A stretch of DNA of 18,248 bases from the NCBI GenBank assembly GCA_023248915.1, contig JAHFDQ010000035.1, forward strand, positions 1,843-20,090, written 5' to 3'. This document shows, one piece after another, positions 1 to 7,400 of this stretch. This stretch comes from Archangiaceae bacterium. Lineage in GTDB: Bacteria > Myxococcota > Myxococcia > Myxococcales > Myxococcaceae. The notes below the pieces were generated by a model. The model worked only from the letters and a program-made list of their open reading frames with translations, was not told the DNA's origin and searched no databases. How positions within the stretch are numbered: position 1 is the stretch's first letter; each line of letters starts with the position of its first letter. Position numbers and translations under genes: made by a program.

Positions 1-69
1 CGCGGTAACTTCTAGCTCCGAAGCTCACCGGGAGCGCGGGCCTCAAAAGGGGGGCGCGCGCTCTCGGCT

Positions 70-98
70 TTGCGGGGCCCCGGTGCCCGCGCTACCCT
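70..98 (+). promoter_or_regulatory. Candidate promoter of the M20 hydrolase
   Basis: TTGCGG (70-75) and TACCCT (93-98) are separated by 17 nt and the ATG follows 9 nt after the -10-like element. If used, the transcript would have almost no 5' leader, which agrees with the lack of a Shine-Dalgarno. The -35 match is weak; this rests on pattern only. Confidence 0.3.
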
Positions 99-107
99 GC
101 CCGCCCC

Positions 108-1436
108 ATGAACCAGAGGCTTCCACCTCCCGAATCGAAGCGTGTCGTCCGCGACCTGCGTGATCTCGCCGCGCTGACCTCGACCCCCGAGGGAGCCCAG
201 CGCGTCGCCTGGGGGCCGGTCTGGCGGAAGGCGCGCGAATGGTTCGCCCAGAAAGTCCGGACCGACCTGGGCCTGACCGCGCAAAGGGACCCGGCCGGCA
301 ACGTCTGGACCACACTGCCGGGACTTTCGAACAGAAGCGTGCTCATCGGCAGCCACCTCGACTCGGTGCCGAACGGCGGCTGGCTGGACGGGTGCCTGGG
401 GGTGGTGGCGGGGCTCGAGGTGCTTCGGCGCCACGCCGCTGCGGGGACTCCGCCGGTGACCCTGCACCTGGTGGACTGGGCCGACGAAGAGGGAGCCCGC
501 TTCGGCCGCAGCCTCTGCGGTTCGGCGGCGGCCACCGGAGCCCTCGCTCCAAAGCGGGAGTTGGCCCATCTGGTCGACCGCCACGGGGTGCGCCTGCCCG
601 ACGCGCTGGCCGAGAACGGGGTCGAGCTGGGGTCGATGCTCGACGCCCGCGCCTTCCTGAAGTCGCAGGACGGCAGGGCCTACCTCGAGCTGCACATCGA
701 GCAGGGGCCGGTGCTCGAATCGATGAAGCGGCCGACGGGCGTGGTGCTGGGCACCGTCGGCGTCGAACGCCACACGCTGCGCTTCGAGGGACAGGCCTCG
801 CACTCGGGGGCGACGCCCATTCCCCTGCGAAGAGACGCGTTCCTCGCCGCGGCCGAGTTCGCGCTCGCCTGCCGCGACATCGGGCTGCGCTATTCGGGCG
901 ACACCCCGCGGACGAGGGTTGTCGCCACCTGCGGCGTGGTGAAGGTCGAACCGGGCATCGTGACCGCGGTGCCGGGGGTCTGCGAGATCTCGCTCGACCT
1001 GCGCGCGCTCGACGCGAAGGTGCTGGCGCGCATGCTTTCCGCGGCCCGGCGAGCCTCGGAAGACGCCGCGAAGAGGAACGGCGCGCGCGTGTCGTGGAGC
1101 CGCCTGCTCGGCATCGAGCCCCGGCTCTTCGACCGGCGGCTGCTGGACCTCTGCGCCCGGGCGGTGCGCGAAATGTCCGGCGACGCGCCCGAGCTGCCGT
1201 CGGGGCCGCTCCACGACGCGTCAGAGCTGGCGGCGGTGATGCCGACGGTGATGGTGTTCGCCCAGTCGTCGCCTGGCATCTCGCACTGCAAGGAAGAGGA
1301 CACGAAGGTGGCGCACCTCGACAAGTCCATCCGCGCCTTCCTGCGGCTGGCCGAGCTGACGGTGGACGAGGTCGCCTCGCTGCCGGCGACTCGCCGCCGA
1401 GCCTTCCGAAGCGGAGCCGCGTCGGTCGAGGCCTGA
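108..1436 (+). CDS. M20-family amidohydrolase (allantoate amidohydrolase / N-carbamoyl-L-amino-acid hydrolase type)
   Basis: 442-residue metal-dependent cytoplasmic hydrolase. The family cleaves the C-N bond of ureido or carbamoyl groups on allantoate, ureidoglycolate, N-carbamoyl-L-amino acids or beta-ureidopropionate. Metal ligands and family motifs are in order: GSHLDSVPNGGWLDG (residues 81-95, His83 and Asp94), DWADEEGARFG (123-133, Glu127/Glu128), LHIEQGP (195-201, His196), the lid motif SHSGATPIPLRRDA (231-244) and a C-terminal ligand in SPGISHCKEED (388-398, His393). Length is normal (about 410-450), with a short non-conserved C-tail from about residue 425. The ATG has no clear Shine-Dalgarno; a TTGCGG/TACCCT pair 17 nt apart lies just upstream. 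No purine-catabolism or hydantoinase genes are nearby, so substrate cannot be assigned. Family is near certain, substrate is open. Confidence 0.9.
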   Translation: MNQRLPPPESKRVVRDLRDLAALTSTPEGAQRVAWGPVWRKAREWFAQKVRTDLGLTAQRDPAGNVWTTLPGLSNRSVLIGSHLDSVPNGGWLDGCLGVVAGLEVLRRHAAAGTPPVTLHLVDWADEEGARFGRSLCGSAAATGALAPKRELAHLVDRHGVRLPDALAENGVELGSMLDARAFLKSQDGRAYLELHIEQGPVLESMKRPTGVVLGTVGVERHTLRFEGQASHSGATPIPLRRDAFLAAAEFALACRDIGLRYSGDTPRTRVVATCGVVKVEPGIVTAVPGVCEISLDLRALDAKVLARMLSAARRASEDAAKRNGARVSWSRLLGIEPRLFDRRLLDLCARAVREMSGDAPELPSGPLHDASELAAVMPTVMVFAQSSPGISHCKEEDTKVAHLDKSIRAFLRLAELTVDEVASLPATRRRAFRSGAASVEA

Positions 1437-1449
1437 GCGCTTCAGCGCT
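1436..1449. terminator. Small hairpin between convergent stops
   Basis: AGCGC (1436-1440), loop TTCA, GCGCT (1445-1449) form a short perfect hairpin that overlaps the last base of the upstream TGA and the minus-strand TAG. Being symmetrical, it could act for both converging genes. There is no T-tract and the arms are only 5 bp, so the call is weak. Confidence 0.25.
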
Positions 1450-1900
1450 ACGCGCGCGCGCCGACGTTGTCCACACGGTGAATCTGGAACGACAGCTTTG
1501 GCTGCGACTCTTCGCCCTGCTCGCCGAGCAGCGCCAAGAGGTCGGTCGACGTCACCATGCCGACCAGCTCGCCGCGCTCGGACACGATGGGCACGGCGTC
1601 AATCCGGTTCTCGACCATCGCCCGCGCCAGGTCACCCACCGACGCGTCGGGAGGAGCGACGATGGGCGACAGCGACATCGCCTCTCCTGCCGTGAGGTCG
1701 AGGTAGACGAGGTGACCGTCCTTCTTGCCCCCCACCGCGAGCAGGACATCCCGGTCGGACAGCATGCCTGCCAGCTTCCCCTGCGAGACGACCGGCAGGT
1801 GCCGCACCTTGAGCTTCTGCATGAGCGAGTGTGCGTGCTCGAGCGGAAGGTCCGGTGGAACGGCCGTGACGTGGACGCTGATGACGCCGCTGGCTCTCAT
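1448..1900 (-). CDS. Tandem CBS-domain protein
   Basis: 150-residue protein made of two CBS domains and little else. CBS1 spans roughly residues 7-60 (VPPDLPLEHAHSLMQKLKVR, then LPVV, then GMLSDRDVLLA), CBS2 roughly 75-127 (SPIVAPPDASVGDLARAM, then DAVPIV, then GMVTSTDLLALL). Such stand-alone pairs form a Bateman module that binds adenosyl nucleotides (AMP/ATP/SAM) and usually senses energy state or regulates a partner; no partner is evident here. The ATG at 1900 is chosen because GGAGG lies 8 nt upstream (1909-1913); an in-frame ATG at 1978 would add 26 residues unlike a CBS domain. The first beta strand of CBS1 is abbreviated. It is co-directional with the large lipoprotein upstream but a strong hairpin separates them, so it is probably a separate unit. 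Confidence 0.88.
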   Translation of the reverse strand: MRASGVISVHVTAVPPDLPLEHAHSLMQKLKVRHLPVVSQGKLAGMLSDRDVLLAVGGKKDGHLVYLDLTAGEAMSLSPIVAPPDASVGDLARAMVENRIDAVPIVSERGELVGMVTSTDLLALLGEQGEESQPKLSFQIHRVDNVGARA

Positions 1901-1933
1901 GAGGGTCGCCTCCGAGATGACCCCAGCAATTCC

Positions 1934-1959
1934 CGGGCCCCGAACGCTCACGGGGCCCG
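1934..1959 (-). terminator. 9-bp GC hairpin downstream of the repeat lipoprotein
   Basis: Perfect inverted repeat: CGGGCCCCG (1934-1942) and CGGGGCCCG (1951-1959) with an 8-nt loop. It lies 79 nt downstream of the lipoprotein stop codon (2039) and 33 nt upstream of the CBS start, where an intrinsic terminator would be expected. No proper U-tract follows on the minus strand, so it may instead be an mRNA-stabilising or Rho-assisted structure. Confidence 0.5.
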
Positions 1960-2038
1960 CTTCCGGTGCTCCGCACATTCTGCGCGCGCGGCCCGTCAGG
2001 CGAACGAACTGCCCAGGTACGAATTGGCGCCCACGCGT

Positions 2039-5000
2039 TCAGCGGGGTAATCCGCGCCCCAGGTAGTCCGAGCCGACAATCCACCGATCGGGAGTGCTCA
2101 CCAGGCCCGTGCTGCGGCCGAGGAAGAGGTAGACGTAGGCCTGCCCCGGCGCTCCGACGATCAGGTCCGAGTAGCCGTCTCCGTTCACGTCGCTGCGCGT
2201 AGTCACCGCCTCACCGAAACGGCCGCCCGGGACCGCGGCCGGGTTGTCGATCGACACCACGACGTTGAGCGCGCTGGCCGACCCCAGCGCGATGTCGACG
2301 TGGCCCGCTCCGCCGCTCCAGTACGCTGGGGTGCCGATCGTCATCTCGTAACGACCGTCGCCGTCGTAGTCGCCCCCGTTGGCGAGGGCGTAGCCGAACT
2401 CGTTCGGGTAGTAGCAACCTCTCGTCCAGGCCGCCTGGCCGACGAGCCCCCCTGGCGAACCGTTGTACGGGAAGATGCCTTCCCCGTAGCAGCACCAGGA
2501 CCGCATGCCGATGATCAGGTTGATGTAACCGTCCTGATCATGATCGCCGCTCAGGGCAATGGCGCCCTGGCCGGCCGACATGCCGCCTACCACGTTATTC
2601 GAGAGCTGCGGCGAGACCTCCGTCGGCGACCCGAGCAGGACGTTCAGCCGGCTCGCGCCTCCGTTGCCGATCGCGACGTCGGCGAACCCGTCGTTGCTGA
2701 GGTCGCCCGACGCCACCCCGTTGCCGAAGCCCGCGTTCGCATCGCTGGACGGGTTCGACACCACCCACGGCGCGACCGCGTTGACTCCGGTAGGGCCTCC
2801 GAGAAACACGTAGGCGATTCCCGTGTCGGTTGTCGCTTCGTCTTGCCCCGGCGCGCCCACCACCAGGTCGGAATAGCCGTCGCCGTTCACGTCGCCTTCG
2901 GCCGCCAGCCCCTTCCCGAACAGCCCGGCCGCTTCCGGCGCCGGCGAGACCAGCGTCTGGTTCGCCGTCGCAGAGAGCCCGCTCGACCCGCCGAGGTAGA
3001 CGTAGACGGCCCCCTCGCCCGAACCGACGGCCCCCGCGTTCGACGGCGCGGCCACGGCGAGATCTCCAAAGCCGTCGCCGTTCAGGTCGCCGCTCGCCAG
3101 CACCGCCCCGAAGCGCATGCCCGCGTCGACACCCGCCGGAACGAGCTCGCTGGCGGTGACCGCGCCGGTCCCGGGGTCCCCGGCGTAGAGTTCGACCGCG
3201 CCGCGGCCACCCTGCTCGGGAGCACCGGCCACGATGTCTGAATAGCCGTCGCCGTTGAAGTCGTTCGCGACCCTTCCGACGTCGACTTGCCGGACGTCGG
3301 TCCACAGCGAGCAGGAAGTACCTCGGCAGGCACGCACCCTCCAGTAATACCTCCGGCCCACCGGCGCCGAAGAGGCCACCGGGAGGTCGCTCAAGGGGCG
3401 CCAGGTCAGGGCCACCAGCCCAGTGGCCGAGGCCTCGGGGCTCGGGAAAGCGCAGGTCGAGAAGCTGTTCGCGGAACACGAGTTATCGACCTGGACCTCG
3501 TAGGTCAACGTCCCGCAGCCGTCGTCCGGCGACGCCGCGTACCGGAACTCCGGACGCAGCGTCAGCAGCTCGGGCGCCGCGTGCAGCGACCCCGAGTACC
3601 CGCCCGCCAGCGGCCAGAGCGGCAACGGCATGTGCGGGGCGATCGTCTGGCCGACGCTGCACCCGCCCAGGGCGTCACAGGAATCGGCCACCGTGCAAAC
3701 GTTGCCGTCGTTGCAGGCCGTGCCCGACGGCTGGAACCCGTCCTGGGGGCAGGCCTTGGTCGACCCCAGACATTGCTCGGGGACGTCGCAGGCACCCGCA
3801 GCCGGCCGGCAGACGGTGCCGGACGCAAGGAACCCGTCGCTGGGGCAACTGGAGGTGTTGCCGTCGCAGATCTCGGCCTTGTCGCAACCGCCTGTAGCGA
3901 CCCGGCAGGCTGTGCCCGAGGCCTTCTTCGCGTCGACTGGGCAGTCCGGCGAGCTGCCCGAACAGTCCTCGGCCACGTCGCAGTCGCCAGCGGTCGGGCG
4001 GCATTCGATGCCCGAGGCGGCCAACGCGTCGGTCGGGCAACCGTCGCTGGTGCCGTCGCAGGTTTCCTCCGCGTCACAGGCACCCGCGGGCGGGCGGCAG
4101 ACCGTCGACGGCGGCGCCTTCAGGTCGCCCGGGCAGAGCGAGGACAGCCCGGTGCAGGCCTCGGCGACGTCGCACGGCCCTTGAGCGGCGCGGCAGACCG
4201 AGCTCAAACCGAGCAGCCCGTCGTTCGGACAGCCGGCGTCGGCGCCGTCGCACTTCTCGGCGACGTCGCACGGCCCATTCGACGGCCGGCAGACGGCGTT
4301 CACGGGCAGCACCCCGTCGGCCGGACAGCTCGGTCCTGCGCCGGTGCAGCTCTCGGCCAGGTCGCAAAGCCCTTGCGCGGGGCGGCACACCGTCGAGACC
4401 GACGCGAATTGGTCGGTCGGGCAGTCCTTCGTAGAACCGGTGCAGCTCTCGGCCACGTCGCACGACTCGGCGGCAGGCCGGCAGGCCGTACCGGAAGTCG
4501 CGACCTGGTCACCCGGGCAGCTCTTGGCCACCCCGTCGCACTGCTCGGCGACGTCGCACGGCCCGCCCAGCGCGCGGCAGGTGACTCCCAGCGCCGCCAC
4601 CGCGTCATTGGGGCACGCCGAAGAGATGCCGTTGCAGGCTTCGTCCAGGTCGCATTCACCCAGCGCCGCACGGCAGACGATGCCGGCGGCCTTCTTGGCA
4701 TCGCTCGGGCAGGCGGCGGTCAGGCCGTCGCAGGTCTCGGCGAGATCGCACGGGCCGGCGGCCGCGCGGCACGAGGTGCCTGCACCGGCCGGCAGGCATT
4801 TGTTCTGGGCCTCGTCGCAGCCGATGGCGCAACTGCCGGTCGGACACGGAGACTGGGCGCCCACGCATGCGCCGGCCTTGCACGAATCGACGGCGGTGCA
4901 GAACAGTCCGTCGTCGCAGGCGAGGCCGTCGGGCTCGTTGAGCAGCGAGCAGACCCCGGTCGCGGGCGCGCAGCGGCTCTTCCGGCAGGCTCCGTCCTGG

Positions 5001-5521
5001 CTGGTGGCGCAGGTGACCACCGTGGCCGGGTCGATGACGCACTTCTTGCCCTGGCAGATGAGGGTGCCGTTGCAGAGATCTCCGTCTTCGTTCGAGGCGC
5101 AGTCACCGGTGGTGGCGCACAGGCAGGTGTTCTGCCCGCTGGTGCACTGGCCCGCCGCGTTGCAAACGTCTCCCTCGGTGCACGGGTTGCCGTCTTCGCA
5201 GGCCGCGTTGACGGCGAGCGCGTGCGAACAGGAATAGCCCCCGCCGGTGGCCGCGCATGAATCGGTCGTGCAGGGATCTTTGTCGTCGCAGTCCGAGTTG
5301 GCGTGGCACGAATACCGGCAGTCGGCGGTGCACCCGTCGACTGCGACGGCGTTGCCGTCGTCGCACTCTTCGCCCACGTCGATAGACCCGTTTCCGCACA
5401 GGGGGCCGGGGCCGGCCTGACCGCTGTCCTGGGTCCCGGGGGAAGGCGCCGGAGTCGGCGCCGGGCAGCCGGCCAGAGCGAACAAGAGCGCGAACGAACC
5501 CAGGTAAAGGCCGGACTTCAT
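2039..5521 (-). CDS. Large surface lipoprotein: Cys-rich repeats, disintegrin-like array, Fn3-like region, 7-bladed FG-GAP propeller
   Basis: 1160 residues. A lipoprotein signal peptide ends in lipobox LAGC (Cys19), then a Pro/Ser linker. Residues 42-72 form a myxococcal CGNG...CDDGN...DGC disulfide repeat. Residues 75-250 hold CTxxDxC-type cysteine repeats resembling Dictyostelium CTDC repeats. Residues 251-602 are eleven contiguous 32-residue units with disintegrin-type cysteine spacing. One more CTDC-like unit (603-622) follows, then an Fn3-like segment (about 630-748, with ALTWRPL and YYWRVRAC). Seven FG-GAP blades (752-1160) have Ca-binding starts at Asp754, 812, 877, 940, 993, 1051 and 1111. 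The start is set by GGAGGAA (5527-5533) 5 nt before ATG and by the signal peptide; the frame extends 58 codons upstream without support. It is probably outer-membrane anchored and surface exposed. Adhesion or matrix/prey binding is inference. It has no catalytic motif and transcribes divergently from the hydrolase gene at 5711. Confidence 0.88.
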   Translation of the reverse strand: MKSGLYLGSFALLFALAGCPAPTPAPSPGTQDSGQAGPGPLCGNGSIDVGEECDDGNAVAVDGCTADCRYSCHANSDCDDKDPCTTDSCAATGGGYSCSHALAVNAACEDGNPCTEGDVCNAAGQCTSGQNTCLCATTGDCASNEDGDLCNGTLICQGKKCVIDPATVVTCATSQDGACRKSRCAPATGVCSLLNEPDGLACDDGLFCTAVDSCKAGACVGAQSPCPTGSCAIGCDEAQNKCLPAGAGTSCRAAAGPCDLAETCDGLTAACPSDAKKAAGIVCRAALGECDLDEACNGISSACPNDAVAALGVTCRALGGPCDVAEQCDGVAKSCPGDQVATSGTACRPAAESCDVAESCTGSTKDCPTDQFASVSTVCRPAQGLCDLAESCTGAGPSCPADGVLPVNAVCRPSNGPCDVAEKCDGADAGCPNDGLLGLSSVCRAAQGPCDVAEACTGLSSLCPGDLKAPPSTVCRPPAGACDAEETCDGTSDGCPTDALAASGIECRPTAGDCDVAEDCSGSSPDCPVDAKKASGTACRVATGGCDKAEICDGNTSSCPSDGFLASGTVCRPAAGACDVPEQCLGSTKACPQDGFQPSGTACNDGNVCTVADSCDALGGCSVGQTIAPHMPLPLWPLAGGYSGSLHAAPELLTLRPEFRYAASPDDGCGTLTYEVQVDNSCSANSFSTCAFPSPEASATGLVALTWRPLSDLPVASSAPVGRRYYWRVRACRGTSCSLWTDVRQVDVGRVANDFNGDGYSDIVAGAPEQGGRGAVELYAGDPGTGAVTASELVPAGVDAGMRFGAVLASGDLNGDGFGDLAVAAPSNAGAVGSGEGAVYVYLGGSSGLSATANQTLVSPAPEAAGLFGKGLAAEGDVNGDGYSDLVVGAPGQDEATTDTGIAYVFLGGPTGVNAVAPWVVSNPSSDANAGFGNGVASGDLSNDGFADVAIGNGGASRLNVLLGSPTEVSPQLSNNVVGGMSAGQGAIALSGDHDQDGYINLIIGMRSWCCYGEGIFPYNGSPGGLVGQAAWTRGCYYPNEFGYALANGGDYDGDGRYEMTIGTPAYWSGGAGHVDIALGSASALNVVVSIDNPAAVPGGRFGEAVTTRSDVNGDGYSDLIVGAPGQAYVYLFLGRSTGLVSTPDRWIVGSDYLGRGLPR
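2042..3268 (-). repeat. Seven FG-GAP / integrin-alpha-like propeller blades
   Basis: Protein repeats with cores such as DFNGDGYSDIVAGAP, DLNGDGFGDLAVAAP and DVNGDGYSDLVVGAP. Blades 4 to 6 are degenerate (DLSNDGFADVAIG, DHDQDGYINLIIG, DYDGDGRYEMTIG) but keep the Ca-loop. Seven blades are enough to close one complete propeller at the C-terminus. Confidence 0.88.
3716..4771 (-). repeat. Eleven-unit disintegrin-like tandem repeat (32 aa / 96 nt period)
   Basis: Within the lipoprotein, residues 251-602 consist of eleven units with no insertion or deletion. Each starts CR and carries cysteines with spacing C-x6-C-x5-C-x6-C-x11-C. Within units the invariant or near-invariant parts are CR, CD, E two before the third Cys, G two after it, and CPxD. 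That spacing and these residues are the same as the C-terminal half of ADAM and snake-venom disintegrin domains, which I compared from memory. Units differ at many other positions, so the array is old or diversified. Confidence 0.9.
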
Positions 5522-5558
5522 CGTGCTTCCTCCGAGGTGAGCTTCGATTAGGGGCGGC

Positions 5559-5587
5559 AGGATACGATACGGACAGCGTGTCGTCAG
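5559..5587 (-). promoter_or_regulatory. Candidate sigma-70-type promoter of the repeat lipoprotein
   Basis: Read on the minus strand: CTGACG (5582-5587) as -35, a 17-nt spacer, then TATCCT (5559-5564) as -10. Both match the consensus at four of six positions. It leaves a leader of about 30 nt containing the GGAGGAA ribosome site at 5527-5533. Confidence 0.4.
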
Positions 5588-5674
5588 CATGACAAGCGGG
5601 TAACCGACGGCTCTTGGGCCTCCCCAGGGGCCGCCAAGGCTCGCTCCGGCAGGACTCCTCGCCGGACCGGCCGG

Positions 5675-5704
5675 TTGCCCACCCACCTGGCGCACGCCTA
5701 AGGT
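5675..5704 (+). promoter_or_regulatory. Candidate promoter of the lipoprotein hydrolase
   Basis: TTGCCC (5675-5680), 18-nt spacer, TAAGGT (5699-5704), with the GTG start 6 nt later. The AAGG within the -10-like element could equally be read as a weak Shine-Dalgarno, in which case the promoter lies further upstream. The sequence alone does not decide. Confidence 0.25.
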
Positions 5705-5710
5705 GCCCCG

Positions 5711-7210
5711 GTGCCAAGGCGCCCCGAGTATCTCGCGATCGCGGCGGCGCTCGCCTGTGCCTGCTCGTCGCCGCCGTCCGTCGGTCCGGTCGCCGACGCC
5801 GGAGAGCTTCCAGACGCGGGCGATGCACGCCTCGACGCGGGTGGCTCCAGCGACGCCAGTTCGGGAGGCGCCGACGGCGGCACGGACGCGGGCGCCGACG
5901 CCGGCTGGTCCGCGGCGCTCGTCCTTCCCGCGGTAGCCTGTTCCGATCTGGTCGACCAGGTCTACGTCACTCCGCCGCTTCCCCCCTCAAGCGACGCCGC
6001 CCGGGGCGACGTCATTCGGTGCGCTCCCGACTTCACCTACGACTTGGCGGGCGTCGAGGCCGAGCTGGCGGCGGCCGGCGACACGGACGTCACCGCCACC
6101 ACCGGCGTCTCGGTGTGGCGCGTCGCCTTTCGCACCACTCGCAGCGTCGGTTCGGGCGCCAGCAGCGCGCGGGTCTACCTGCCCTCCACCCCCCGGCAAG
6201 GGCCCCTGCCGATCATCGTGGCCTCTCACCCGACCGAGGGCATCGCCGACACGTGCGCTCCGTCGAAGAGCGCGGCGAGCAACCGCGACCTCGCGCTGCC
6301 CTGGGCGGCCCTCGGCTACGCGGTCATCGTTCCCGACTTCGCGGGGCTGGGCAACGAAGGGGCCCAGGGCTACCTCGATTCGCGCGACACGGCGTACTCG
6401 GTGCTCGACGGCGCGCGAGCCCTGCGCAAGCTGCTCTTCCCGGGTGCTTTCTCGAACCAGGTGGTCGTCGTCGGGTACAGCCAGGGCGGCGGAGCGGCGC
6501 TGTCCGCGCAGGCACTGGCGCCGACCTACGGCGCGGGAGGCGACCTCGCCGCCGTCGTCGTGTTCGCCCCGCAGTGGCCGGCGCGCCTCGACTCGTTCGG
6601 AATGCTTCGAATGCTGGCGGACCCGAACGGGCTCACCATCGCCTACGGCGTCACCAAGCCCGTCGTCCACGTGATGCGCACCTACGCGTTCTACGCGACG
6701 CGCGGCGGCGAGACGGACGGGGGCCTGGGCTTCCCGGCGGCCAAGGCGGCCGGCCTCAAGTCAGCGGTCGAGTCCACCTGCACCATCGCGCTCGGCGGCG
6801 CGGTGCAGGGGACCAGTCCTTTCGTGCGCGATCTGATCGACGACGGCCTTCGCACCTCGCTGCTCGCCTGCGCCGCCGACCCGGCCGGAACGGGCTGCGT
6901 CGAGCCGGGCCGGTCCTTCCACGCCTTCCTCGTCCTGAACGAAGTCACCCCGGTCGCGACCGGCGCGCCCATCTTGTACGTGCAGGGGTTGGGCGACCTA
7001 ATAATGCCCGCCGCCGAAGAAGCGGCCTGCAACCTGGGCACGCTCGCTGACGCGGGAGTCTTCCCGCAAGTGTGCACCGACGCCTCGGCCAGCCACGTCG
7101 ACGTAGTCAGCCGGAACATCGGCTTCGCCACCCGGTGGGTTTCGGCCCGCCTGGCGGGAGCCGCGCCGCCGACGTGCAGCGGGGCGGGAATGCCCGACTG
7201 CATTCCCTGA
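5711..7210 (+). CDS. Lipoprotein alpha/beta hydrolase (secretory lipase / esterase-like)
   Basis: 499 residues. The N-terminus is a hydrophobic segment ending in a cysteine pair (Cys16, Cys18), an imperfect lipobox, followed by an Asp-Ala-Gly-rich linker (residues 28-66) common in myxobacterial lipoproteins. The body is an alpha/beta hydrolase: oxyanion region VASHPTEG (170-177), PDFAGLGNEGAQGY (208-221), nucleophile elbow GYSQGGGAA (Ser257), acid Asp429 in VQGLGDLIMP, and His462 in SASHVDV. The cap region from about 290 to 410 has many cysteines, probably disulfide-bonded outside the cell. The arrangement recalls secretory lipases (LIP family) and related acyl hydrolases; substrate is unknown. 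GTG start. It faces away from the repeat lipoprotein across a 189-nt gap and is followed by a 190-nt gap before the helicase, so it is likely monocistronic. Confidence 0.85.
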   Translation: MPRRPEYLAIAAALACACSSPPSVGPVADAGELPDAGDARLDAGGSSDASSGGADGGTDAGADAGWSAALVLPAVACSDLVDQVYVTPPLPPSSDAARGDVIRCAPDFTYDLAGVEAELAAAGDTDVTATTGVSVWRVAFRTTRSVGSGASSARVYLPSTPRQGPLPIIVASHPTEGIADTCAPSKSAASNRDLALPWAALGYAVIVPDFAGLGNEGAQGYLDSRDTAYSVLDGARALRKLLFPGAFSNQVVVVGYSQGGGAALSAQALAPTYGAGGDLAAVVVFAPQWPARLDSFGMLRMLADPNGLTIAYGVTKPVVHVMRTYAFYATRGGETDGGLGFPAAKAAGLKSAVESTCTIALGGAVQGTSPFVRDLIDDGLRTSLLACAADPAGTGCVEPGRSFHAFLVLNEVTPVATGAPILYVQGLGDLIMPAAEEAACNLGTLADAGVFPQVCTDASASHVDVVSRNIGFATRWVSARLAGAAPPTCSGAGMPDCIP

Positions 7211-7261
7211 GCTGCCGTTTGGAAGCTGGCCCCAAACCGTGTATACGGGGGCTGCAGAGCA

Positions 7262-7283
7262 GCGGCTCGCATTTCGCAGCCGC
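7262..7283 (+). terminator. Weak hairpin after the hydrolase gene
   Basis: GCGGCT (7262-7267) pairs with AGCCGC (7278-7283) around a 10-nt loop, about 50 nt past the hydrolase stop. There is no U-tract. It may end the hydrolase transcript, but could be chance in GC-rich DNA. Confidence 0.25.
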
Positions 7284-7400
7284 GTGTGACGCGCCGAGGC
7301 CCGAAGAACGAAGGGGCAAGAGGCGCTGCTCTCGCGACTACCCAATCGTTCGAACAAACGGGCCGGTCCCGCCAGTCGGGGCCGGTCACGACAAGGATTC

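Noticed and set aside
3716..4771. Possible CRISPR array because of regular spacing
   Set aside because: The 96-nt period is a protein repeat in one reading frame, with conservation at codon level and no identical direct repeats with unique spacers.
3287..5260. 657-codon plus-strand open frame opposite the Cys-rich repeats
   Set aside because: Its periodicity only mirrors the 96-nt repeats on the coding strand; no signal, domain or ribosome site.
5522..5695. 58-codon upstream extension of the repeat lipoprotein
   Set aside because: The signal peptide, lipobox and strong ribosome site all point to the ATG at 5521.
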